DNA of 23,098 nt from an uncultured Thalassolituus sp. (GCA_913054055.1 CAJXIT010000009.1:1-23098), one strand, 5' to 3'; counted from the first letter of the stretch, positions 7,810 to 15,536 are shown. Notes: a model not told the origin generated them from the sequence alone. Program-made: numbers and translations.

Positions 7810-9237
7810 ATGGAAACCTTGTATCAACAAATTGCGAAAGATTTAGCCTCTGATATTCAGCAAGGCATTTATGCGGCCGGGGAAAAGGTGCCCAGTGTGC
7901 GCAAGTTATCTCAGCTAAAATCCGTGAGCATCAGCACCATTAACCAAGCTTATGGTTTGTTAGAAGATCAGGGATTGATCAAAGCCCGCCCTCAATCTGG
8001 CTACTTTGTACGAGAAGGTGCAAACGACCCTATACAACCGCCACCGGTTTCTAAAGGCGGTGCCCCCACTGCGGTCAGTAAAAGTGATTTAATTTCTTCC
8101 ATGTTAAATGGTGTGAACCAGCCGGGTTTATTGAATTTTGGCGCCGCCATTACCCACGATTGCTATATGCCTCATAAGGTGTTGCAAACCCATATTCAAA
8201 AAGCATCGCGCTTTCAAAGCCATAAGGTGTTTGGCTATATTTTTTCCCCTGGCTATAAACCCTTACGCAAGCAGATCGCCACCCGCATGCGAGAAGTCAG
8301 CGTGAAGTGCCATCAAGATGAGGTGGTCATCACTCAAGGTTGTTCAGAGGCTTTATCTTTATGTTTAACCGCTTCCACCAAACCCGGTGACATAGTGGCC
8401 GTTGAAAGCCCCTGCTATTACGGCTTTTTACAACTGGCCGAGCAAAAAGGATTAAAGGTCATTGAAATTCCCACTGATTCCCAATCCGGCATCAGCATTG
8501 ATGCCTTGTCTTTGGCACTTAAACAGTGGCCAATTTCTTTAATTGCCGTGTCGTCTCGTTACAGTAACCCCACTGGTGCCGCTTTAAATACTGAAAAACA
8601 ACAAAAGCTTTATAAGCTGGCCCAGCACCATGACATTATGATTTTAGAAGACGATATTTATGGTGAACTGGGATTTGATCAGGCCATTAATACCGTGTTA
8701 AAAACCTTTGATGTGGATGATCGTGTGATGTATTGCTCTAGCTTTTCTAAAACCCTTTCACCGGGGTTACGTGTGGGCTGGTGTTTACCGGGAAAGGCCC
8801 ATGAACACGTTGTAAAAGCGCAAACCTTTTCGTCTTTTTCACCTTCATCGTTAAGCCAATTGGCCTTAAGCAGTTATCTAGAGTCCGCACAGTTTGACAA
8901 ACATTTGCGCAAACTTAGGCAGGCCTGCCAATACAATGTTGAAACCATGTCGCTGGCCATTCGGCAACACTTTCCAGATGGCACGCAAATCACACTCCCT
9001 AAAGGGGGTTACATTTTATGGGTGAAGCTGCCAAACGGGATTGATGCATTAAAACTGCAACAAGCGGCCCTAACAAACGGAATTAATCTGGCGCCGGGCG
9101 GGCTGTTTTCTAACAGTGATGAATTTGATCAATATATCCGATTAAATTGCGCCCTACCCATGGATGCTGAGCTAAGACTGGCCATTAAAACCTTAGGGGA
9201 ATTGGCGGATCAACTGATCAAACCGGCAATTAATTAG
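7810..9237 (+). CDS. MocR/PdxR-type regulator (GntR HTH fused to aminotransferase)
   Basis: 475 aa. Residues about 1-70 are a GntR winged helix: GEKVPSVRKLSQ, SISTINQAYGLLEDQGLI and ARPQSGYFV. From about 110 on it is a fold-type I aminotransferase domain. Visible are SRYSNPTG, the PLP-contacting EDDIYGEL and the PLP lysine in SSFSKTLSPGLRVGW. In this family the enzyme-like domain usually senses PLP and an effector rather than catalysing transamination. The divergent EamA gene is the likely target, and the repeated CTGTAC elements in the gap are candidate operators. Start ATG 7810. The following 200 bp hold a short inverted repeat and the Zur-controlled promoter of the next operon. Confidence 0.92.
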   Translation: METLYQQIAKDLASDIQQGIYAAGEKVPSVRKLSQLKSVSISTINQAYGLLEDQGLIKARPQSGYFVREGANDPIQPPPVSKGGAPTAVSKSDLISSMLNGVNQPGLLNFGAAITHDCYMPHKVLQTHIQKASRFQSHKVFGYIFSPGYKPLRKQIATRMREVSVKCHQDEVVITQGCSEALSLCLTASTKPGDIVAVESPCYYGFLQLAEQKGLKVIEIPTDSQSGISIDALSLALKQWPISLIAVSSRYSNPTGAALNTEKQQKLYKLAQHHDIMILEDDIYGELGFDQAINTVLKTFDVDDRVMYCSSFSKTLSPGLRVGWCLPGKAHEHVVKAQTFSSFSPSSLSQLALSSYLESAQFDKHLRKLRQACQYNVETMSLAIRQHFPDGTQITLPKGGYILWVKLPNGIDALKLQQAALTNGINLAPGGLFSNSDEFDQYIRLNCALPMDAELRLAIKTLGELADQLIKPAIN

Positions 9238-9385
9238 CCGTGTAATGCCGGCCAGTTGCTTTACTCCAATCAACTGGCTGCAGAGCCCTTCTCCCTCTGC
9301 CTATCCATACCCAACACTACCCATAAAGATCAGAAACCTAGGCTTTCTCTAAGATACCGTCTATTTAACCCCATTAAATTCGGGG

Positions 9386-9414
9386 TTGAATTATAAATGA
9401 TATACCATATCATT
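9386..9414 (+). promoter_or_regulatory. Zur box 1 with overlapping promoter of the zinc operon
   Basis: A 19-bp palindrome AATGATATACCATATCATT (9396-9414) has two perfect 8-base arms around ACC. It differs by two bases from each of two other boxes in this window (13579-13597 and 17493-17511). It overlaps a plausible sigma-70 promoter: TTGAAT at 9386-9391 and TATCAT at 9408-9413, spacing 16. So a bound repressor would block polymerase. A zur gene and typical Zur targets in the same window support the assignment; binding itself is inferred. Confidence 0.82.
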
Positions 9415-9439
9415 ATGAGATTACTTACAAGGCACTGAT

Positions 9440-10003
9440 ATGACATTACACACCTTGCTTAAATTCATTACCCTGTTAGCACTGACAATGAGCTCATTCG
9501 CAGCAATGTCAGGCCCACACAACCATGATAAGCACAATCATCAGCAAGCCCATGTTCACGGCATTACCGAGCTTCAACTGGTGATGGGGATAGATCAAAT
9601 TGAAATCCAGCTGGCATCACCGGCCAGTAATATTGTGGGATTTGAATATGCGGCCAAAACAGAAGATGAAAAGAAACGGGTTTTAGACGCAAAAGCCATT
9701 CTTTCAAATCCGGCTTCGTTATTTAAGATTAATGGCATACGTTGCAAAACAATCACCAGCCTCGTTAATGTTCATGGCCTTTTATCTGCACACCATGAAC
9801 GAAACAAGCAAAATACTCACACAGAAATTACAGCAAATTATCAGCTTTCATGCTCTTCTGTTGAAACAGTCAAAAGTATTGAGTTCAGAATTTTTTCACA
9901 CTTCCCCAGTATTTCCCAACTAAAAGTTCAATGGGTTTCTGAAACCGAACAAGGTCAGCGTGTTTTAAAACAAAGTAATAATCGTTTGGTTTTTGGAGAT
10001 TAA
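9440..10003 (+). CDS. zrgA: ZrgA-like periplasmic zinc-binding protein (DUF2796)
   Basis: 187 aa. Residues about 1-22 form a Sec signal peptide. The mature N-terminus is histidine-rich (HNHDKHNHQQAHVHG, residues 27-41) and is followed by the DUF2796/ZrgA fold. Conserved-looking pieces include HGITELQLVM, ASPASNIVGFE and a late NNRLVFGD end. Two cysteines are near residues 105 and 136. Family knowledge: ZrgA in Vibrio and the PA4063 product in Pseudomonas are Zur-regulated periplasmic zinc-binding proteins tied to ABC-type zinc systems. Here it is the first gene after Zur box 1, and an ABC ATPase/permease pair of the PA4064-4065 type lies downstream. Start ATG 9440. Its stop is one base before the next start. 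Confidence 0.85.
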   Translation: MTLHTLLKFITLLALTMSSFAAMSGPHNHDKHNHQQAHVHGITELQLVMGIDQIEIQLASPASNIVGFEYAAKTEDEKKRVLDAKAILSNPASLFKINGIRCKTITSLVNVHGLLSAHHERNKQNTHTEITANYQLSCSSVETVKSIEFRIFSHFPSISQLKVQWVSETEQGQRVLKQSNNRLVFGD

Positions 10004-10004
10004 T

Positions 10005-10418
10005 ATGATTCAAATTCAGCCTAAAGCAGATGCATTAGCCGTTACGCTCTCTGTCCTGTGTATCCTTCACTGCTTATTACTGCCTGTGATTGTGATCGCC
10101 ATGCCATCGGTTGGGGCTTTCTTCTTTGCAGATGAAGCATTTCATATTTGGATGGTAGTAGCGGTGATTCCTGTGAGTGCCATTGCGCTTTATAGCGGCT
10201 GGAAAGAACACAAATTATTAAAAGTAGCGATATTAGGTCTCATTGGATTACTCACTTTAACGTGCGCCGCTTTTTTAGGTCATGACATATTATCTGAAAG
10301 CTGGGAACTGTCCCTTACAGTAATAGGCACCCTTTTTATCACCTGCGTACACATATGGAATTACTTTCTTTGGAAAGTAGAGTTGGTTGATGAAGATGAC
10401 GAAATAAGAACATTCTGA
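10005..10418 (+). CDS. MerC-like four-helix membrane protein
   Basis: 137 aa with four membrane segments. The first carries the MerC signature C19-I-L-H-C23-LLLP, a cysteine/histidine pair that in MerC proteins takes part in moving thiophilic metal ions across the inner membrane. The MerC family was named for mercury resistance, but no mer genes are nearby. Its position between zrgA and hisI in a Zur-controlled operon suggests it handles zinc; that is inference. Start ATG 10005 is chosen because GGAG (9995-9998) sits at proper distance; an upstream TTG at 9993 would overlap zrgA. The C-terminus is acidic (VDEDDE). It ends 3 bases before hisI. Confidence 0.8.
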   Translation: MIQIQPKADALAVTLSVLCILHCLLLPVIVIAMPSVGAFFFADEAFHIWMVVAVIPVSAIALYSGWKEHKLLKVAILGLIGLLTLTCAAFLGHDILSESWELSLTVIGTLFITCVHIWNYFLWKVELVDEDDEIRTF

Positions 10419-10421
10419 ATT

Positions 10422-10841
10422 ATGGAAAATGCATTCTTTCAGTCCATCGAAACAAAGCCCGATCAAAGCACCCTTGATCTTAACCTTATACTTGAAAATC
10501 TTGCTTTAACAAGCGATGGCCTTATTCCAGTTATTACACAAGACGCCCATACAAAAGACATTTTAATGATGGCATGGATGAACAAGTCTGCTATTACAAA
10601 AACATTAGAAAGTAAATGTATGACTTACTGGTCCAGAAGTCGTCAAAGCTATTGGGTAAAAGGCGAAACCAGCGGAAATACTCAACAGTTGGTTTCAATG
10701 TCTTTGGATTGCGATGGTGACGCTCTGCTTTGCAAAGTGATTCAAAAAGGCCCTGCCTGCCATACCGGACGGGATAACTGCTTTTATTTTGATTTAAATT
10801 ACGAAAAGCAAATTGCGACCGTTAAAGGAAATTGCAAATAA
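10422..10841 (+). CDS. hisI: Phosphoribosyl-AMP cyclohydrolase paralogue (HisI)
   Basis: 139 aa, the length of a stand-alone HisI. It would open the ring of phosphoribosyl-AMP, the third step of histidine synthesis. Visible motifs: MMAWMN (49-54), YWSRSRQSYWVKGETSGN (69-86), the metal-binding D96-C-D-G-D100, and C113-H-T-G with C120 in NCFY. HisI normally uses zinc held by cysteines, and the cysteines are kept here. So this is not obviously a zinc-free form; it may be a tighter-binding spare copy. No other his genes are nearby. Its place in a Zur-controlled operon fits the known pattern of duplicated zinc enzymes (such as HisI and PyrC) linked to COG0523 GTPases. The main hisI is expected elsewhere in the genome. 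Gaps to neighbours are 3 bases each side. Confidence 0.88.
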   Translation: MENAFFQSIETKPDQSTLDLNLILENLALTSDGLIPVITQDAHTKDILMMAWMNKSAITKTLESKCMTYWSRSRQSYWVKGETSGNTQQLVSMSLDCDGDALLCKVIQKGPACHTGRDNCFYFDLNYEKQIATVKGNCK

Positions 10842-10844
10842 CTC

Positions 10845-12185
10845 ATGTCCAAAACACTGATTAAACACGCCTCCATTGTCAACGAAGGCAAGATTGAATT
10901 GGCCGACGTTTTGATTGACCAGCAACGCATCGTAAAAATAGCGCCTGACATTACGTCAAGCGATCAAGATATTATGATAGAGGCCAATGGAAAATACCTT
11001 TTACCTGGCATGATTGATGATCAGGTTCACTTTAGGGAACCAGGGCTCACCCATAAAGGCAGTATTGCATCGGAATCGCGAGCAGCGGTTGCCGGTGGTA
11101 TCACCAGTTATATGGAAATGCCAAATGTAAACCCTGCCACCACAACCATTGAAGCACTTGAGAATAAATTTGATATTGCACGCCAGCACTCGTTTGCTAA
11201 TTACTCTTTTTATCTAGGGGCCACGGAAAATAACTTAGAGCAAATTAAGCGACTTGATGCAAGCAAACACTGTGGCGTGAAAGTGTTTATGGGAGCATCC
11301 ACTGGTAATCTTTTGGTAGAGAACCCTATTGCACTGGAAAGCATATTTAAAAGCGCCCCTACTTTAATTGTTACCCATTGTGAAAGTGGGCCTGTGATTA
11401 AAAACAATACAGACAACTTATTAAAGTTAAAATCAGAATTCACTATCCACGATCATCATATTATACGTGATGAACATGCCTGCTATGAATCGTCGTCATA
11501 CGCTGTGAGTTTGGCAAAAAAATATCAAAGCCAGCTTCATGTTCTGCACATTACCACTGAGAAAGAGCTGTCATTATTTGAGCCAGGCCCCATTGATCAT
11601 AAATCCATTACGGCAGAAGCATGTGTGCACCACTTGTGGTTCAGCGAACAGAACTTCAAAGAACAAGGCAACTTAATTAAATGCAATCCTTCTATCAAAT
11701 ATGAGTCTGATCGAAATGCGTTAATACATGCACTGAAAACAGGCCAAATTGATATCATTGCAACTGACCATGCGCCACATACATGGCAAGAAAAGCAAGT
11801 ACCTTATACATAAGCACCCGCTGGTTTACCATTAGTACAGCATGCACTTCTCACACTACTAGACCATGTGACACATAAACGGCTGCAATTAGAACAAGTG
11901 GTTGAAAAAGTGGCTCACAATCCGGCGAAACGCTACGGCATTATTGATCGAGGTTTTATCCGTAAAGGTTATTTTGCAGATTTGGTACTTATAGATTTAG
12001 AGCAAAGTACACAATCCACCCATGAAAACAGCTTGTACCATTGTGGATGGACGCCATTTAATGGCCACGAGTTTTCATCAAAAATTGAAGCCACTTGGGT
12101 CAATGGAAAAATGGTTTTCAACGGAAAAAGCGTAGTAAACCACACTAATAATGCATCAAGACTAGCATTCAATAAACCTAACTAG
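10845..12185 (+). pseudogene. pyrC: Dihydroorotase PyrC2-type, split by one in-frame TAA
   Basis: One frame codes 446 positions, the normal length for class I dihydroorotase, but codon 323 is TAA (11811-11813). The sequence reads ...KQVPYT, stop, APAGLPLVQHALL, continuing without any shift to the C-terminal ...GYFADLVLIDL. Active-site parts are present before the stop: D58-D-Q-V-H62-F-R64, the lysine that is carboxylated (K146 in GVKVFMG), H178, H235 and D308 in ATDHAPH. The first histidine of the usual HxH is glutamine here; I recall this DDQVHF form as normal for one bacterial subgroup, so it is not damage. The enzyme would close carbamoyl-aspartate to dihydroorotate in pyrimidine synthesis. 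The truncated 322-aa product lacks the barrel end and is probably inactive unless the stop is read through. A sequencing error is possible. Confidence 0.85.
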
Positions 12186-12203
12186 CCTTTAAAACCATTA
12201 TCG

Positions 12204-12614
12204 ATGAATCAACTTACACAACCTAAAAAGATGAATAACCCTGAAATAATGGCACTATTTGAAACTTGGAACCGTGCTGTTCAAACAGGCAATCCAAAAA
12301 GCGTTACGGATCTATATGAAGCTGATGCGGTATTATTGCCAACCATTTCAAACAAAGTTCGTCACAACCATGATGAAATTGAAGATTATTTTATTCAATT
12401 TTTAGAAAATGCTCCTAAAGGTGAAATCAATGAATCAAACATTCAAGCTTTAGGTGAGATCATCATTCATTCTGGTATTTACACCTTTTCTTTTAAAGAT
12501 GATTCAGAGGTACAAGCTAGGTTCAGTTTCGTTTATCAATGGAATGGAGAAGACTGGAAAATCATCGAACATCACTCATCACAAATGCCTGAACAACTGA
12601 ATACTGAAATATGA
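12204..12614 (+). CDS. SnoaL-like / CaMKII-association-domain-like small protein
   Basis: 136 aa. It shows the cone-fold pattern of the SgcJ/EcaC or CaMKII-AD-like branch of NTF2-like proteins: a helix with FETWNRAVQTGNPKSV, then LYEADAVLLPT, a helix DEIEDYF, and strands ending WKIIEHHSSQMPE. The paired histidines in the last strand are typical of this branch. Members bind small molecules or form oligomeric scaffolds; no reaction can be assigned. It is 18 bases after the pyrC frame and overlaps the next small gene by ATGA. Hence it is part of the zinc-starvation operon, where its function is unknown. Start ATG 12204; an internal ATG at 12231 is an alternative. Confidence 0.72.
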   Translation: MNQLTQPKKMNNPEIMALFETWNRAVQTGNPKSVTDLYEADAVLLPTISNKVRHNHDEIEDYFIQFLENAPKGEINESNIQALGEIIIHSGIYTFSFKDDSEVQARFSFVYQWNGEDWKIIEHHSSQMPEQLNTEI

Positions 12615-12790
12615 ATAAGCAATCAAACACTCCCATTACACATGTCAATCAAACAGCATCTTCATGCTGCAGTTCATCAAGCTGTTGCGGGCCAGCTAAA
12701 CAAGTCTACCGTGACGAACCGAAAATTGGCCGCAATGATCTTTGTCCATGTGACAGCGGCCAAAAATATAAAAAGTGCTGCGGCAACTAG
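12611..12790 (+). CDS. 59-aa cysteine-rich SEC-C motif protein
   Basis: A short gene starting at ATG 12611, overlapping the previous stop as ATGA, so probably translated by coupling; it has no separate ribosome binding site. The C-terminal 20 residues are a SEC-C motif: IGRNDLCPCDSGQKYKKCCG, with C45, C47, C56 and C57 as zinc ligands, like the tail of SecA. The N-terminal half has a second cluster, C19-C20, four serines, C25-C26. Eight cysteines in 59 residues make it a likely zinc-binding peptide. SEC-C tails in other proteins bind zinc and contact partners. Being last in a Zur-controlled operon, it could be a zinc carrier or sensor partner; that is inference. It ends 13 bases before the convergent DUF3299 gene. 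Confidence 0.85.
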   Translation: MNKQSNTPITHVNQTASSCCSSSSCCGPAKQVYRDEPKIGRNDLCPCDSGQKYKKCCGN

Positions 12791-12803
12791 TGGCTTAGTT
12801 GCA

Positions 12804-13544
12804 TCAGTAGTTAGGTGCAATTTTATAAGGCTCATGGGAAGCCATGTTCAGCGTATAAGCGGATGTGGCCACGTCATTCTCAATAAGAGAAGCACTCAGC
12901 ACACCCGACACCCAAATTGGGTTATAAAGGGCATCTAACTTGAAGCCCTTTTCATGCGTGACAAAAATAATTTGATTAGGAGGCGGTGCCGGAACATGTA
13001 TGCATGCACCAAAAAACGGAACTAAAAAGAACTCAGTAATCACATTATCATCACTAAATTCTAACGGAACAACAAACCCGGCTAATTTGATGGCTTGGCC
13101 ATCAAACTCTAACACCACGCTTTTTGATACTAAGGCTCTTTGATATGGATCATCTATTTCTGAAGCCATGGCCCCTTTTAAGCCATTACTGATTTGATCT
13201 TCTAATGAACCTTCTTCTGCCTCGGTAATATATTTTGGCGGATTTAATAATGCCTCTAAATCCCCTTTAGGCATTAGGTCTGTCCACTCAATCAGCTTGT
13301 ACTGGGTGACATCTTCATTCTTGACCATGGGTTTTGATATTTCGTCCGCCTTCAAACTTGACGCCGAAACACTGTGCTTTAAAACATTAATAAAAGTCGG
13401 ATCATCATTCTTAATATCTGCCTTTTTGGACCGTTCACTCATAACAGATTCAGGTTTAGACTCTGGCAAGCCCGCTACCTGATCCGTACACCCTGCTATT
13501 ACAAAAGAGACCAGCGATAAAAAAATAACAAATAACGGTTTCAT
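12804..13544 (-). CDS. DUF3299 lipoprotein of the zinc-linked ABC system
   Basis: 246 aa. The N-terminus carries a lipoprotein signal with lipobox VIAGC, the lipidated cysteine being C19, so the protein is membrane-tethered in the periplasm. After a polar linker (20-85) comes the DUF3299 domain. It reads WTDLMPKGDLEALLNPP (about 89-105), then FDGQAIKLAGFVVPLE and the family motif ACIHVPAPPPNQI. In Pseudomonas aeruginosa the equivalent gene (PA4066) sits in one operon with a ZrgA-like protein, an ABC ATPase and an FtsX-type permease. Here it is divergent from the ATPase and shares Zur box 2 with it. ATG 13544 has AAGGG just upstream. The Cys-His motif might bind metal; that is inference. Confidence 0.83.
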   Translation of the reverse strand: MKPLFVIFLSLVSFVIAGCTDQVAGLPESKPESVMSERSKKADIKNDDPTFINVLKHSVSASSLKADEISKPMVKNEDVTQYKLIEWTDLMPKGDLEALLNPPKYITEAEEGSLEDQISNGLKGAMASEIDDPYQRALVSKSVVLEFDGQAIKLAGFVVPLEFSDDNVITEFFLVPFFGACIHVPAPPPNQIIFVTHEKGFKLDALYNPIWVSGVLSASLIENDVATSAYTLNMASHEPYKIAPNY

Positions 13545-13578
13545 TACACCCTTCGTATAAACTTACATATCAAAGAGT

Positions 13579-13597
13579 TATGATATACCATACCATT
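13579..13597. promoter_or_regulatory. Zur box 2, shared by divergent DUF3299 and ABC genes
   Basis: TATGATATACCATACCATT differs from box 1 by only two bases and keeps the TGATATACCATA core. It is centred 44 bases from the DUF3299 start and 45 bases from the ATPase start. One site could therefore repress both directions. Promoter hexamers are less clear here; TTGACT at 13596-13601 is a candidate -35 for the plus direction, but no matching -10 at ideal distance was found. Confidence 0.75.
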
Positions 13598-13632
13598 GAC
13601 TTTACATAGTGGTTTAAGCCCATATAAAAATC

Positions 13633-14301
13633 ATGAGCATTTCAATCAAGCAACTTGAATTTAGCTACCCTGACACAGCAAACTCAGTAATTGGTATCGA
13701 TAACTGGGCTTTGGCAAGCCATGAAAAAACCTTCATTCATGGCTCATCAGGCTGCGGGAAGACCACATTCCTAAACATACTCAGTGGAATATTACCGATA
13801 ACAAGTGGTTCTATAGAGATGTATGACCACTCACTACAAAATATGAAACCTAGCCAGTTAGATACGTTTCGGGCAAACCACATTGGCTGCGTATTTCAAA
13901 GCTTTAACCTTATCCCCTATTTATCGGCCATTGAGAATATTAAGTTAGCGTCTCAATTTTCCAAAATGCCAACCAGCAGCGACGCTGCGATACGGTTTCT
14001 TAAGCAACTTCAACTTGAAGAAAATATTTGGAATAAGCCTACTCATCACCTGAGCATGGGACAAAAACAACGGGTTGCAATCGCTAGGGCTCTCATTAAC
14101 CAGCCAAAGTTAATTATTGCCGATGAACCCACGTCATCACTGGATGAAAAGAATCGCGATGCATTTTTAGAGTTGCTCATGGAGCAAGTGAGTGAATTGA
14201 ATTCAGCATTAATACTTGTCAGCCACGACCTGTCTTTATCTCAACACTTCTCACGGGTTGAATCTTTCAAAGACATTAACCAAATGGCGGGGGCATTATG
14301 A
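13633..14301 (+). CDS. ABC transporter ATP-binding protein (LolD/MacB type)
   Basis: 222 aa, a complete ABC ATPase. Walker A is GSSGCGKT (37-44), the Q-loop is in FQSFNLIPYLSA, the signature is LSMGQKQRVAIARAL, Walker B is LIIADEPTSSLD and the switch histidine is in LVSHD. Sequence style and length match the LolD/MacB/FtsE group, which couples to FtsX-type permeases and usually drives mechanical work on periplasmic partners rather than classical transport. It overlaps the permease gene by ATGA and lies behind Zur box 2. With ZrgA-like and DUF3299 partners this matches the Zur-regulated PA4063-4066 set; its exact role in zinc supply is not established. Start ATG 13633. Confidence 0.9.
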   Translation: MSISIKQLEFSYPDTANSVIGIDNWALASHEKTFIHGSSGCGKTTFLNILSGILPITSGSIEMYDHSLQNMKPSQLDTFRANHIGCVFQSFNLIPYLSAIENIKLASQFSKMPTSSDAAIRFLKQLQLEENIWNKPTHHLSMGQKQRVAIARALINQPKLIIADEPTSSLDEKNRDAFLELLMEQVSELNSALILVSHDLSLSQHFSRVESFKDINQMAGAL

Positions 14302-15536
14302 TACTCACACTGGCAAGTAAAAGTTTAATGAATCGCAAAGGTTCTGTGGTACTGACCATTGCCGCCATGACAGTGAGTTTATTTGTTTTATTAGCGGTTG
14401 ATCATATTCGACAACAAAGCAAACAAAGCTTTGCCAGCACGGTATCGGGTGTGGATTTAATTGTGGGCAGCCGCACCAGCAGCATTAATCTTTTATTGTA
14501 TTCTGTTTTCCGCATTGGCTCTGCCACCGCCAATGTGAATTGGGATACTTATCAAGACTTAATCAAACACCCCAAAATTGCTTGGAGCATCCCCATCTCT
14601 CTAGGGGATTCCCATAAAGGGTATCGAGTCATGGGCACGACAGACGCGTTTTTTACCCATTTTAAATTCGGTAAAAAGCACCCTTTAACGTTCGCAAACG
14701 GTAAACCATTTAAAGGGGCATTTGATGTTGTTTTAGGGGCTGACGTTTCCAAAAAACTTAACTACAAACTTAACCAGCCCATTGTTTTATCACATGGCAT
14801 TGCAGCCACCAGCTTTGTGAATCACGAACAACACCCTTTCAAGGTAGTGGGCATACTGAAACCCACTGGCACCCCTGTTGATCAAACTTTATATGTGAGT
14901 CTACAAGACATCAAAGCCATTCATGCAAACTGGCAAACCGGTACTCTGACCAATCAACCTGAAGCGCATGAAGACCAAAGCCATACACTTACCCCAGATA
15001 GCATTACGGCGGTCATGATCGGGTTAACATCCCGCATGGCCACATTTGGTGTGCAGCGACACATCAACCAATATGAATACGAACCTTTAAGTGCAATTCT
15101 TCCTGGTGTGGCATTGTCTGAACTTTGGCAAATAATGGGCTCGGTTGAAAGGGTACTAGAGTTAATTTCTTATCTGGTTTTTCTGGCGTCATTATTAGGC
15201 CTAGCGGCCATGCTACTGGCTTCCATGCGTGAGCGGCATCAAGAAATTCAGTTACTTCGAGTCATCGGAGTCCCTGCTTGGTACATCTTTTTAGTTGTGG
15301 AACTAGAAGCGGTTCTTATTGCTTTATTAAGCAGCGCCATCAGTATCATGGCTTTGTGGGCTGCGCTCATGGGGTTTCAATCAACCCTGACAACAGAGTT
15401 TGGTTTGCAAATATCGGTTAATGTATTTTCACTAAATAACTTAGCTATTCTGGCGCTGGTTTTATTGGCTACTGCTATGGCTGCCGCCATCCCATCAATC
15501 ATGGCTTACCGGTCAGCCACCAATACAACGAACTGA
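14298..15536 (+). CDS. FtsX-type ABC permease of the zinc-linked system
   Basis: 412 aa. There is one membrane segment near the N-terminus (about 15-36), then a periplasmic domain of about 250 residues beginning VSGVDLIVGSRTSSINLLLYSVF. Three C-terminal membrane segments follow (about 288-312, 332-358 and 378-402), the MacB/LolC-like layout. The segment between membrane helices 2 and 3, MRERHQEIQLLRVIGVPAW, is the cytoplasmic coupling region typical of FtsX permeases. The periplasmic part would contact the lipoprotein or the ZrgA-like protein, by analogy. The start overlaps the ATPase stop (ATGA at 14298-14301). A long hairpin begins at its stop codon. Confidence 0.88.
   Translation: MILTLASKSLMNRKGSVVLTIAAMTVSLFVLLAVDHIRQQSKQSFASTVSGVDLIVGSRTSSINLLLYSVFRIGSATANVNWDTYQDLIKHPKIAWSIPISLGDSHKGYRVMGTTDAFFTHFKFGKKHPLTFANGKPFKGAFDVVLGADVSKKLNYKLNQPIVLSHGIAATSFVNHEQHPFKVVGILKPTGTPVDQTLYVSLQDIKAIHANWQTGTLTNQPEAHEDQSHTLTPDSITAVMIGLTSRMATFGVQRHINQYEYEPLSAILPGVALSELWQIMGSVERVLELISYLVFLASLLGLAAMLLASMRERHQEIQLLRVIGVPAWYIFLVVELEAVLIALLSSAISIMALWAALMGFQSTLTTEFGLQISVNVFSLNNLAILALVLLATAMAAAIPSIMAYRSATNTTN

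Noticed and set aside
9251..9278. Inverted repeat GCCAGTTG/CAACTGGC after the MocR regulator gene
   Set aside because: The 12-base loop and absence of a T-run make it a weak terminator; no other role was evident.
9367..9387. Inverted repeat AACCCC/GGGGTT before Zur box 1
   Set aside because: Only six pairs; probably chance, although it lies just before the -35 element.
4919..11813. Reassignment of TAA to an amino acid
   Set aside because: Many intact genes in the window, such as hisI and zrgA, end with TAA, so the two internal TAA codons are better seen as mutations, readthrough or errors.
10845..11813. Gln60 in place of the first metal histidine of PyrC as a damaging change
   Set aside because: The DDQVHFREPG form is, as far as I know, standard in one bacterial subgroup of dihydroorotases, so it is not evidence of decay.
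12642..12938. 98-residue open frame overlapping the SEC-C gene and the DUF3299 end
   Set aside because: It is a frame shadow; the SEC-C frame has a recognisable motif and coupled start, and DUF3299 covers the rest.
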